Below, one piece after another: positions 40,092 through 50,429 of a stretch of DNA of 64,000 nucleotides. The stretch's first letter is position 1, and each line of letters starts with the position of its first letter. The position numbers were made by a program, and so were the translations under genes. A model generated the notes under the pieces. The model worked only from the letters and a program-made list of their open reading frames with translations. It did no database searches and was not told the DNA's origin. Origin of the DNA: Tricholoma matsutake (lineage: Eukaryota; Basidiomycota; Agaricomycetes; Agaricales; Tricholomataceae); contig AP026543.1 in assembly GCA_026075535.2 (NCBI GenBank), forward strand, positions 930,001-994,000. The letters are read 5' to 3'.

Positions 40092-41400
40092 TCACTTGCG
40101 AAGAGCCTCTAACTCTTCACGACAAGCCTGTTTCCACTCAAGTTGCTGCTGCCGGGGTAGGCACGCAATATCGCGAAATTGGTTTGGAACTAGGCTTTTC
40201 CCGCTTGATGGTATGACTGCTTTTGATAACAGCCAGCGGATAAGCTCATCTCCACCTTCCTTGGTTATCTTTTTAATATAACCTGCTTCGTCCGGTTCCC
40301 CCATTGGGTAATCATGTTCTTGATTATTGGAATCGGGCACACTCTTGTGGGGTGCCGAACTCGGTCCAGCAACCGGTTCTTGCTGTTGAGGTCGTGGTCG
40401 TGTTCGGTTATGATCCGAATCTTGACCCACAGACTTCTTCCAATATCGATCACATGCAATGTCTCTCTCTATGTCAGAGGGGAGTCGCTGTTCTCCATAG
40501 GTATTGCCGGGATGGTTTGGGATTTTCCTCTGCCTGCCTGATCGACGGGGCAATTGCTGCCATTCCTGTTGATCTTCACGTCTTGGACGAAAGTCCTCAG
40601 TGTTAACTGGAGGCGGCAGAGGAGGAGCATTAGTTGCATCGTCATGCGCCTTTTGCTCACTTGATAAATCATCATCATCATCTTCTGATGATGGAGGAAG
40701 GGGCGGATTTTGTGGCGGTATAGGGTCATCGCCATCCGTTCCAGATGAGTGGTCGTCATCTTCTGGTTCTGGAGGTGGAAAATCACCAAGGTCTGTCTTG
40801 GCAGGAGTTTTAGCTCCGGGACAGCATGGGAACATTGTTTCATCAAATAGTGCCATGGCACCAATGAATATTGCGCCATTTTGTCGCATGAAACGATATG
40901 CTTTAATGCCATCTTCTACTCCAAGGTACGTCATTAACTCCAATTGAGGAGATAATGTTGTTGGATGTTTTTCCTTTGGTAGATAGACATAAGCACCGCA
41001 ACCGAAGACCTTCAGATTGTTTAGATCTGGGCGGACCTTTGTCAGGTCCTCAAAAGGTGTCAGCCATTTCAGGTGCCTTATTGGGGTTCGGTTGTATAAA
41101 TGTGTTGCATGTTCTATGCAAAATTCCCACCATGATTGTGGTAGACAAGCGGTGAATCGCAAGGTTTGCGACTTTTCCATTATTGTCCTTATGGCGTGCT
41201 CTGCGCGCCCATTCTGTTGATGAATGTGGGGTGCAGACATCTCTATTTTGATGCCTAAGTCCTTGAGCTGTTTTTGTAGCTCACGATCCTTGAACTCCCC
41301 CCCTGGATCGACATGCCAGCGCTTGATTGTAGCGCCATATTGGGTTTTAGCCATCGCTTGAAATTGTCTAATCGCTGCAGCAGCGTCAGATTTCTTTCTA
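40092..41400 (-). pseudogene. Copia C3 integrase, C-terminal half
   Basis: A 420-codon frame (41354-40092) reads YGATIKRWHVDPGGEFKDRE (second catalytic Asp), SAPHIHQQNGRAEHAIRTIM (Glu) and LKVFGCGAYVYLPKEKHPT. It is followed by a long acidic, proline-rich linker (PPPEPEDDDHSSGTDGDDP, SEDDDDDLSSE) and QLEWKQACREELEALRK at the entry to RT. The TGA at 40092-40094 ends it. The frame joins the N-terminal half only through a frameshift and short deletion near 41400. Confidence 0.9.
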
Positions 41401-42345
41401 GAAATACAATGAAGTATTTATGTTTGTGGTACGATAGTACCAGGAGTTCCTTTAGGTCGGAATGTATTAATTCAAAGGATTTGTCAGCTCGTGAGTCTGA
41501 CTCGGGAAAAGATTTTGAGGTCATTTTCCCTTCTGCACACCCTGGACATATAATTTTGTCTTTAGGAATAATTAAATTCCTTGGGAATTTTATGGTGCTT
41601 TTAGGCATTTTCCCTAGCGCCTCTTTGGATGGGTGTCCAAGTTGCCTATGCCAAGTCAAGTAGTCAGCGACATAAATGGTCGCGACATTAACCTTTTTGG
41701 TGCTCAATATATGAGTCCGAGCCCAATAGATTGTGTCATTCCTCCTTAGAGGGACACAATGCATGATTGGGTTTCCATGCTTGATAAATGAAATGTGTGC
41801 AGAGGAACCACGCACATCACTTCCGTCTTGTAAAAAGACCCCCATTGACATCAATCGAGTATTAATGTCGGGTATGTAGTAGATGGGGTATAACCGCGTT
41901 TCACGCGTCTCTGACTTCCCGTGACATACTACCTGGTGTTTAATGAAGACTGCTCCTTTTCCTACTATATGAGTAGTACCAGTGGCCATTTGGACCAAGG
42001 TAGAGTCCTTTCTCAGTAAAGGCTCATAAGAAGCAAAATCTTTTATTTCACCAGTGAAGTGTTTTGATGCACCTGAATCCATGATCCAGTCGGCACCTTT
42101 CTTACAATCTCCCTTTGCACACATAGCACATATATTAAGATCTAAATAATTCCATGATACATTTAATAGCGGTAAAATTTCACATGAAAAGTTTGCTGTA
42201 TTCATAGGAATATTAATCTTAGTGCTTGTGGCAGGGAAAAGGACTGACCTGTCATCATATGCCCCTGTATCAAGGGGTTCATCGACGAGCATTTCGTCGA
42301 CAGCTTTCCACACTTCCTCATCAGACACCGGAGGTCCTAGATCAA
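41401..42345 (-). pseudogene. Copia C3 protease and integrase N-terminal half
   Basis: The frame contains CKKGADWIMDSGASKHFTGE, the copia protease signature D-S-G, then YPIYYIPDINTRLMSMGVFL, the integrase zinc finger LTWHRQLGHPS ... CPGCAEGK, and FELIHSDLKEL with the first catalytic Asp. After KYFIVFL a deletion removes the DDYS-type block and shifts the frame. The first part, VSDEEVWKAVDEMLVDEP, is the residue of the gag-protease junction; everything upstream is lost. Confidence 0.88.
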
Positions 42346-42354
42346 CACAGATGA

Positions 42355-42795
42355 CCACCGACCTCACCCTCACCATTCAGCGAGTGGAATGACAGAGACG
42401 AACAACGAGCTCCCTCTGGAGACTCCTCCCGTTCTATGAAGAACCTGAAGATCGTGCCTAGGGCACCTGAAGTAATCGATCTGACCACCCCTGAACCTGA
42501 ACTGAAAACCACCCAACCACCTTGGTCCCCCCCACACATGGGACATGCCAGATGTTTCATCTGCCAAGAGATAGGCCATTTTGGCCTGATTTGCCCACGA
42601 TATACTTGCAAGTATTGCAAACAGTGAGGCCCCAGACACTATAGGATGAACTGCCCAGAGAAACCTCAGAAAGATCGAGAGACCGATCAAAGAGAAGCCA
42701 AACACAGACAGCAGCTCTTCTTTAACTCCGGATACAATGATTTTGATGACAACGCGATGGGAAACATGACAGGAGAGCCATATGGAAGGATTTAA
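42355..42795 (+). pseudogene. Zinc-knuckle ORF near the 3' LTR
   Basis: The reading frame from 42355 runs SPSPFSEWNDRDEQRAPSGD, then from the Met at 42436 VPRAPEVIDLTTPEPELK and the cysteine motifs CFICQEIGHFGLIC and CKYCKQ*GPRHYRMNC. The first is a CCHC zinc knuckle and the second a related cluster broken by TGA at 42625-42627. The tail, FFNSGYNDFDDNAMGN, ends at 42795. CCHC knuckles bind nucleic acid, so a Gag-like or accessory role is possible. The 5' end is lost. Confidence 0.65.
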
Positions 42796-42834
42796 AAGGC
42801 AGAGCTCAAGACGATGGCATGACAAGACAGACCC

Positions 42835-43041
42835 ATGCTCGTAGGGATTACAATCCTCGCCATTGTCATTGGCACGACCCTGGCTGCAGCGGCAGCCCTA
42901 ACCTTCGCATTTTGCCTCTACGCCATCTTCCGAACAGAACCCAAACAGACATTGAATTTGCCATCCTGCAACGCCCCTTTCAATGATACTACCGACTCCT
43001 TGACACTGCTACCTAGGGCAGCGCAAACCAGAAGAACCTGA
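42835..43041 (+). CDS. Small predicted membrane protein before the 3' LTR
   Basis: This 68-codon frame has the same phase as the zinc-knuckle ORF upstream but follows two stops. Residues 1-32 form one long hydrophobic stretch (GITILAIVIGTTLAAAAALT, then FAFCLYAIF), a convincing transmembrane helix, followed by a polar tail with Asn, Asp and Thr. It has no known family to me. It lies about 140 bp before the polypurine tract, the position where envelope-like ORFs sit in some gypsy elements, but the short length and lack of an ectodomain argue against a real envelope. It may be the C-terminus of a longer decayed protein. Confidence 0.45.
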   Translation: MLVGITILAIVIGTTLAAAAALTFAFCLYAIFRTEPKQTLNLPSCNAPFNDTTDSLTLLPRAAQTRRT

Positions 43042-43191
43042 TCATGGTCCGAGTTCTCACATGAATTATTCCTCCATCATACCCCTCAACCCCGACCTAC
43101 CCACATAACCAGACCATGCCTGATCAGACCACAAAGGAGAGACAGAGATTTAGGTTGAAGTGTGGAACTTTTGACCATAGCGGGGGGGTAA

Positions 43192-43885
43192 TGTTACAAT
43201 TTTCCTTGTAACTCATGGAACCCAACTGACCCAACCAACCCAACGATCCCCTCCAGACAGGAGGCACTCTATGATTCATGCCTAGGGCATGACCTTGACA
43301 CCAGACACATGCATGATGCATGCCGACTGCATGCATTCAATCCCCTTCCCGAGGAAGGCACCCTTGATGCATGGTGACTCCATGCACCCAAACCTACTCC
43401 CACACATGCTGTGATACGACAACCTCTTGACATGAGGTCCATGACATCGGACACCTCATGCTAGGCATGAGGCTTATCTCTTATTGTTTCCTGACATGCT
43501 GTGCCGCAGCACTCCGTGACATCGGACACCTCATGCAAGGCATGAGGGCTATTGTTTCTATTCTTACTTGATACGCATCTACCTTTCCAATTGGACGATA
43601 AGGACCTCCCTTGTAGTATAAGTACTGCAACTCATAGTAGGGATGTCCTTAGTTTAGATCTAGGCATTCTACAGCCTTAACTTGCAACTCACGAACTTAC
43701 TTGAAACCACTAAGGAAGCCCCTTAGTGCGTGAACCTGAATGACTCTATGCAGAAGCCCTGGTAGAGTGCACTACCTATCTTATGTCGGACACTCTGAGT
43801 AAGACTAGTGCTGAACGACTCGTCGAGGAAGCACCTCATCAAACAACATCGACTAGATCAAGTGGTTGAGGCTTTGCCCTTAACA
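43192..43885 (+). repeat. 3' LTR of the extra-ORF gypsy family
   Basis: This 694-bp LTR runs from TGTTACAATTTTCC to GCCCTTAACA. It contains a partly duplicated GACATCGGACACCTCATGC segment (43442 and 43519). AGTATAAGTACTGC near 43616 is a possible TATA region shared with the solo LTR. Confidence 0.9.
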
Positions 43886-46800
43886 CTACCAGGAGGGGTA
43901 TTGTCAGAGATCAAGGCATAGCACCACTTCTGACTGTGATACATGAAATAGTGCATGGTCCACTGCATTTTGTATGTGACCAGCAGAAGTTCTTCCTTCC
44001 ATCTATTGCTCTGAGCCCATGATCTAAGCCAATGTACTCCACAGACTGAGAGATGTGACTGGATTGAAAATAAATGGCATAAAATGTACATACATTCCCA
44101 GAGTCAACTGCCATCAGCATCAGCATCAGCAGCGGCAGCGGCATTGGCACCAAATGCGGCCTCCCCTAGATAACCAGATTGGCAAGACTTGTGCCAAATC
44201 CAGGAAAGATGAAGGTTGGTTGAACCAGGCACATTGGGTTTAAGAATAGCTGTGCTAGCCTTCAGGTCATCCTTTGTTAATGGCTGAAACATACTTAATG
44301 TGTCGGCATCACATCGCAGAGCAACCAAGCGCCTTTGGCAATGCATATACATTTGGGCATGCAAAGTAATGTTGTCTACCAATTCCTTGACCACAGATCT
44401 GGCCCAGGTGTGAACACCCTTCCTGGGCGCCGATCGAATGATATGCAAATATTGAAATGATTTTTCAGCAATGAGCTCCCCAAGCCAATTCAGCAAACGG
44501 CTTACCTGGTTCTTCCAAAGCACAATCTCCACTTTAGCAAGATGTCCATTGGATGGTAGTTGTATTTGTTGCTCTTCCACTGGAATGGCATATGTGACAT
44601 CCGAAAATTGTGAAGTGCCTGCAGCTGGAGTTTTTTCATCTGAAAGGTCAAATTCGGCTTCATTGTCAGGAGTGATATGTGAGGGGGCAATCTGATGATC
44701 AGCAACATTGGCACCACTTTGTAATTGTGTTAATGTTATCATGTGGGAAGCAAGTGCTTGTCTTTCGTGTTCAACAAATTGCACATCAGAAGCCTGTGGT
44801 GATTTACCAAGCCAACGGACTTGGTCTCATAGGTCAATCCTGCAGAACAATGGTGAGATGAGATATACAGTCAACAATTCCACATACTGCATCTCTTCAA
44901 CACTGATGGCGAAATAAATCCACTCCTCAACAGATTGAACCACTGCTGATGCAGAGTCCGATGCCGATGCCGTTGCCATTGCCGCTTCCATTGCCAGTGC
45001 CCACATTGTATAAATATCCATCACCTTTACATCAACAAGCCTCATTGCTTCTGCAGCTATCACTTCATCTTCCCATTGACTGACAGCCTGGTCGCCAAAT
45101 ATTGCTGTGAGTTGTATGTGACACTTGCTGAGTTGCATGGAGGTCTCGAGGGCTTCTCAATATTTTGAGCACAGTGTAATTGCCATTCCAAGCATTTTCT
45201 TGTGATTTGAATCTGTAGTGTGATCATCAAGCATTTCTGCCCAATGTGGCAAGGTTGCTGTTCTGACTGTGGGGGAAATGGAATTCAGCGTCGACCACAG
45301 AGACTCAAGTATTTTGCCTGCTACAATGCCAGACCCTGGAATGAAAGACGGAGCATAGCAAAAAAAGCATTCATTCTTGTGGCCATGAACATGCATAAGC
45401 CCAATGGCCTGGTCAATCGTCAAGCTGGCTGGAAGATGGGCACCAATACGTTCCCGAAGGTGGATAATGTACTGGCAGAAAATGTTGTAAATGAGCATGA
45501 CTCCCTGTTGAGGGTCAACTCTGGTGGTCTTCAGTGCTTGAAGGAAGGCAAAGTTGACATTCTTCTGTTGTTCTCCCCAAAACAGGTTTACCAATGCATT
45601 GGGGGCATAACAGCCATGCTGTGCACATGCAATGGCCGCCAACCCAGTAATATCACAGGCCTTTGATGCCTGTAGAGCATTTGCAATGGCCCAGAATTTA
45701 TTTTCACAAGGAGCCTTCTGGACAAGCATTTTGAATATGCATCAGGCCAGCTTTGGACATTGGGAAGGGAGTGGTACATACTGTCAAGCATTCTATGGCA
45801 GACAGGAGGAACTGCTCATATTCAGCCTTGTTTGGGGCCATGCCTGCTCCATCCCATAGCCACACATCATCAGAGTTCTTCTACCAAACATGGTCAGCTT
45901 TGAAATTGCCATCGGCCATGAAAATGTGTTTATAAACAAATCTGAATGCCATATTCATTGTTGATGCTAATCCAGTGGTTGATTGTAGTCACGCACCAGT
46001 TCACATCTTCCTGCCAATTTTCTGGTATATTTATGCCTGGCTGAGGACAGGCTGGACAGAAATTGGCCAGTGATCCTGGTTCAGGATTCAATGGATCCTT
46101 TTGATTGTGTCCATACCCTGCCCACTTCAATTTTTTTATCCAATGCCATAGGCAGGACAAGCACCGAAGCTCATGGTAGAGATTTATGACTTCAGCTGGC
46201 CACGTTGGTAACATGATGCACCAAATCAGCTGATAAAATTGATATGCTGATGCCTTCAATTCCAGATTGCAGAGCCGAAATTGATCAAGGACATGGACAG
46301 TGAAAAGAGTCCATATTTTGGTGAAACTTGTAGGAAGTAAGCGACTGGCCACAAGGTCCAATGGAATTCAGTGTTCCCCCATGCAACTCCAGGTTACCAT
46401 TGCTAAGTGATGGACTCCATTAGTATGCACCACATGGACATAAGTGTTGTTCAGGGCATCAGCAGTCAGTGCCATGATTGGCCTGGCATTGGTCAGCTCA
46501 GCATCGGCCAGGTTCTGATGTGCTGGTCTATCAGTAGGCAAGTATGGTGCAAAGCCAAGAATGTCTTCATCAGTGGCTTGCACTACACATTCATCATCAC
46601 CGTCGATGAAGTCTTGAAGACCATCATCACCAACTTCAGTATTGCCCTGTCTTTCATGCAAGAGGGCATGAAGGCATGCAAAAAAATTGGCATCAGCCTG
46701 GGTGTCATCTGCATGATCATTGCCTTCCATTGTGCTATCCATCTCTGTATCTTGGGGCCAATGCTGTGGGTCAGCTGGGAGATTGGCCCACTGTTGCTCT

Positions 46801-47635
46801 GCATTTGAGCCATTCATTGAGTCATTGTCAGGCCATGGGGTCAATGCCAACATTTCTTGGGGCCAAGGGGTTGGGGCCAATGCCAATGTATCTTGGGGCC
46901 AATGCCATGCATTGGCTGGTGGAGTGGTGGACTGTTGCTCTGCATGATCTTTCATCTCCTCGAATGCCTCCAAATATTGACTTTGAAACTCCAGAGACTT
47001 GCAAATCAGTTGATCAGTCTCATGTTTGATGAGAATGTATGTTCCAACTTCCCATAGCTCAGCCCAGCGGAAGTGTGTGCCAGTCCAGCATTCAGTACGA
47101 TGGAAGGGATTGTGCTGGTGTGTTACACGCATACATGCACGACACAGTGTACTGCCTAGCGAACAATCAATGCATCTCCAAATGGCCCATTTATTGAATG
47201 TGCAGTGATTGCACACTTGTCTGGAAATGGACCATGCCTGCCACGATAAGGATGCTTGTAGCAATTCACCCACATGTCCCACAAATTCTAAGACATAGTC
47301 TCGCTGTCTCTGTTATGTACTTATGAACCTTCTCTCTTTGTAAGTGAATGAGAGTGAGATGCTGACCATCCCGATATGTGGCTGTGTTGTCTCCTCGGGC
47401 ACCTGAGGATTTTGAACCTCCCATTCTGGGGGAATGTGGAGATTATCCTGTGTAGTAGGCCTTCTGCTATTGCAATAAGGGGGACCTTGATACACTTTGT
47501 TGTCAGTCCAGTGTCCATATTGATCTGAATATCCACATGTGTAACAGTATCTACTACATCATCATTGTCTTCATGCAAGGAGGCATTCTTCTTGGATCTT
47601 CTCTTTCATTTGTATGGTGCTCTTGTTAGACTCAT
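43886..47635 (-). pseudogene. KDZ transposase with CxC2-type cysteine cluster, copy 2
   Basis: The start is near 47635 (MSLTRAPYK), then HEDNDDVVDTVTHVDIQINM. The cysteine cluster is at 47250-47000: CNHCTFNKW, CIDCSLGSTLCRACM, HQHNPFHRTECW, HFRWAELWE, which fits the CxC2 domain found with KDZ transposases. After an acidic repeat-rich part the core reads FCPACPQPGINIPENW and then MADGNFKADH (first catalytic Asp, 45911-45913). Next come ITGLAAIACAQHGCY, IYNIFCQYIIHL with Asn in place of Asp (45484-45486), AIGLMHVHGHKNECFF, and GKILESLW where copy 1 has GEILESLW. The C-terminus is HWLRSWAQSNRWKEELLLV. Multiple shifts and stops; dead. Confidence 0.9.
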
Positions 47636-48056
47636 GATGATTTGAGGAGGATGGAATATGTGTGGGTGGGCTGTGTAAATATTATCAGCCATGTGTGAGC
47701 CTCATGCTGATATCTTGATAGTATGATATGACCATTCTTTTGCCAACATCAATCCCCCCTGAAATGCTGTGTAAATAATATTGACATGTGATGCTTGTGC
47801 TAATCTTTCAATATCATTAAGTATGTTATGACCATTCTTTTGCCAACATCAATCCCCCCTGAAATGCTGTGTAATTAATATTGACATGTGATGCTTGTGC
47901 TAATCTTTCGATATCATTAAGTATGTTATGACCATTCTTTTGCCAACATCAATCCCCCCTGAAATGCTGTGTAAATAATATCAACATGTGATGCTTGTGC
48001 TAATCTTTCGATATCATTGATAACAGTCATTCTTTCACTCACATCAGTCCCTTCAC
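47636..48056. promoter_or_regulatory. Divergent intergenic region between KDZ and ORF A
   Basis: The 421 bp between the KDZ start (minus) and ORF A start (plus) must hold both promoters if both genes are real. Most of it is three exact-length 100-bp tandem repeats (47731-48030) with AATAATATTGACATGTGATG and TAAGTATGTTATGACC words. No canonical TATA box is certain. Confidence 0.55.
47731..48030. repeat. Three tandem 100-bp repeats
   Basis: ACCATTCTTTTGCCAACATC recurs at 47731, 47831 and 47931, exactly 100 bp apart. The three units differ at only a few positions (for example TTTCA/TTTCG, ATATTG/ATATCA). A partial unit precedes the first. Confidence 0.95.
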
Positions 48057-50429
48057 CATGCTGCCTGAGCCATCATCAGCCAACCCAACAAGGAGACAGC
48101 ACTGGAAGAACAGCAAATATACAATTGAAGAGCGGGCAATCATTGAGCCATATTGGGATGCATTCCAATCACAGGAATCGAAAGCAGGCTGATTGCAAAT
48201 ACTCAAGTGTGACATTCTGCCTGCAATATTCAATTACTGGAGGACAACTGGAAATGACCCACAGGATGAGGCAGAGAGTCGTATTCGTGCAAAGGTGAAC
48301 TACCAAACATGTCAAGCATGTCAAGTTTGCAATTTTGATCACATTGCCAGGAACTAACAACATGGCTTTCCAACAACTGGTGAATGACCAAGTGCTGTTC
48401 ACAGAAATCAAACAAATTCAAAGTAAAGAGATCGGAAGTTATTTGGAGTTTATATCGCAATCAAGTATTCCAAGAGATCGCAAACATGTTAGGCATTGAG
48501 GAAGCCAACTCAAGTACACCTGAATGGTTCGAAATGCGACTGCCAGCAATAAAGAGGGTTTTCAACAGCATGAGTGCAGCAGAACAGGCAAAAATGGAAA
48601 GAGAAGGATATCCTGAACAGACCAAGCGAAGGTACGCAATTGCTGTTGCTGTTGCCATTGCCATTGCTGATGTAATATGACAGGTTGGCAGAGAAGAATT
48701 CATGTAAGCGTGTGGAGGAGACTGCATGAGAACATTGGCTAGAAATGGGCATGTTGTCTGTGACATTTACAACTTATACTGCACCCAACGGTTTGATGGT
48801 TGTAGATGCATGAGTGGTCAAATCTTCATCTGCCAATGCATTGCCGATGCTGACCCTGAAAGCAGTCACAAAAATGTTGCCTCCCTGATGGCCACCCCTG
48901 CACAATCGTTCATTGACACATATCATGATCAAGTCCAGGAGCTTAAATGGAATTTCATGACATATCTTAAGTCTCTACGTGCACCAGACCTCACTGCTTC
49001 ACAGTCAGCAATGCAATGTGCCCCATCACAAGTCCTTCCAATGACAAATGATGGGTTCCCCATCCTGCCATCACCATGGAGCCAATCACAATACAAGAAG
49101 AAGCAGCTAGAGGAACTGTTTATTTTGTATGTTGGGCAGCATTACAGTGTGGAAATTTTTCCTGGTCCACAAACTATCATCTTATGCTTCTTGACCAAAA
49201 CAGAACTGGCTAACAATGGTCATAGTCACCATGTCCCATTCAAGGCAATTGCCAATCAGACCTCATTATTCATCAGTCGTGCATATCTCCCAGCTGCATT
49301 CAAACTGAGGGACCCACAAAACATGCAGAAGAGTCTTATAGAAGACTTCTTTGAGCATGTTCTGCAGTGGCAAACCACACATGGCCCTGAAAGAGCATTC
49401 AGGTTCAAGGGAATCAAAGCCAGCGATGGGAGTGTGGCTCCTGCATGCTACGCAAGCAACGTGCCACCCTCCAGACTGTCTGCATCCAGTGGCCAATATA
49501 ACAATGCTGCTAGGCCTACTGGTGCCACTGCCAATGCCAATGCCAAGAGGACAGGCAAAACAAGTTGCCGCTCAATGGCAAAGAGACCAGCAAAGGGCAA
49601 AGTGAACCTGGACCAAGACTCAACAATGCTTCCCCCAGCATGCCCCAGTTCCTCGCAGCTGACAGATACAAATCAGGCAAACTATGTACAAGTCAGTCAA
49701 ACAGAAATGGACAGACTCTATGGAGTTGATGTCCCTCGACCAGAGCCCATCAACGGTCCTGCTGATGGTGACCCACAGTACTTGGTTCCTTGAGAGATAT
49801 ATGCAAAGTGCACTAGTGTTGTTTCACCACACAACCAAAACCCATGCCCTATTGATCCTTCATTATTGGAAAGAGGTGACACAAATGCAACTCAAGAACT
49901 ATCACAATGTCCTAAACCTTGCCCAATACTCAAGAGAAAAGCAGTTGGCATTGGCAATGGCATTAGATCATGCAACAGGAACCAGAGAGAAGTCATTGGA
50001 AGGAATTGGTCACAATGGTACACTGCAGCATCTGCCATCAGCAGCAAACAATGTATCGGCATTGGCAGCTGGGGTACCACAATCAAGAAATGATGGACCT
50101 TATACATCTGCCAGAATAAGTGGGGAAACGGATTACCTACACCTGCAGCGACAGTGTTGGCATTGGCATCAGCATCACAATCAGTTGACAATGCAAACAG
50201 TGGATCCCCCAGAATGAGCCCTCAAACAGGATCAACTACATCTTCCAAAGTGGTGGCTACAGGATCGGCATCAGCAGCAGCATCAGAATTTGACAGTTCA
50301 AAATTGATCAAACAACCTATAACCCCACATAGCAGAATGACAGCTGATGACCTTGCTCAGCAAGAGGCTGTTTCCACACAGGCTCATGGGAAAAGAAAGA
50401 GAACAAAAAAAGTATGTTTTGTTGACTAA
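48057..50429 (+). pseudogene. KDZ-linked accessory ORF A (unrecognised)
   Basis: Exon 1 starts MLPEPSSANPTRRQHWKNSK and continues TIEERAIIEPYWDAFQSQE, with a TGA after KAG. GTGAACTACC near 48295 is a likely donor. The next coding stretch has EVIWSLYRNQVFQEIANMLG, EWFEMRLPAIKRVFNSMS. The large exon (48780-50429) includes QIFICQCIADADPESSHKN, MATPAQSFIDTYHDQVQELK, EIFPGPQTIILCFLTKTE, SLFISRAYLPAAFKLRDPQ and a Lys/Ser-rich tail, in one frame but crossed by TGA stops at 49791-49793 and 50090-50092. No known domain. Alanine/asparagine repeats (ATANANAK) share the hexamer signature of the KDZ element. It is probably a gene carried by the element. Confidence 0.6.

Larger units (their letters stand above)
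38340..42345 (-). mobile_element. Ty1/copia element C3, 5'-truncated
   Basis: The minus-strand element has its 3' LTR (38340-38613), polypurine tract, RNase H, RT, integrase and protease, but lacks gag, primer site and 5' LTR. It ends between about 42330 and 42355, where a plus-strand gypsy reading frame begins. Compared with other elements here it is CpG-rich and its ORFs are longer (459 and 420 codons), so it is young or escaped the local mutation process. Confidence 0.9.
42346..43885 (+). mobile_element. 3' end of another Ty3/gypsy family with extra ORFs
   Basis: The plus-strand fragment has a zinc-knuckle reading frame, a short membrane-protein frame in the same phase, a polypurine tract (43179-43191, GCGGGGGGGTAA) and a 694-bp LTR (43192-43885). 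The rest of pol is missing on the left, at the junction with copia C3. The same family supplies the solo LTR at 26796. A zinc-knuckle ORF placed next to the 3' LTR is unusual for gypsy elements. Confidence 0.8.

Noticed and set aside
42330..42376. Start of the copia C3 polyprotein at the Met at 42376
   Set aside because: The residues before VSDEEVW lie antisense to the gypsy frame that begins near 42355; the junction, not a real start, creates this Met.
42835..43041. Retroviral-type envelope
   Set aside because: The frame is only 68 codons with one helix at its N-terminus; there is no signal peptide plus ectodomain or cleavage site.
46407..47057. Plus-strand ORFs over the KDZ cysteine cluster
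   Set aside because: They are antisense to the recognised CxC2 and linker region of the KDZ transposase.
47731..48030. CRISPR-like array
   Set aside because: The 100-bp units are contiguous, without unique spacers, and the window is eukaryotic with introns and retrotransposons.
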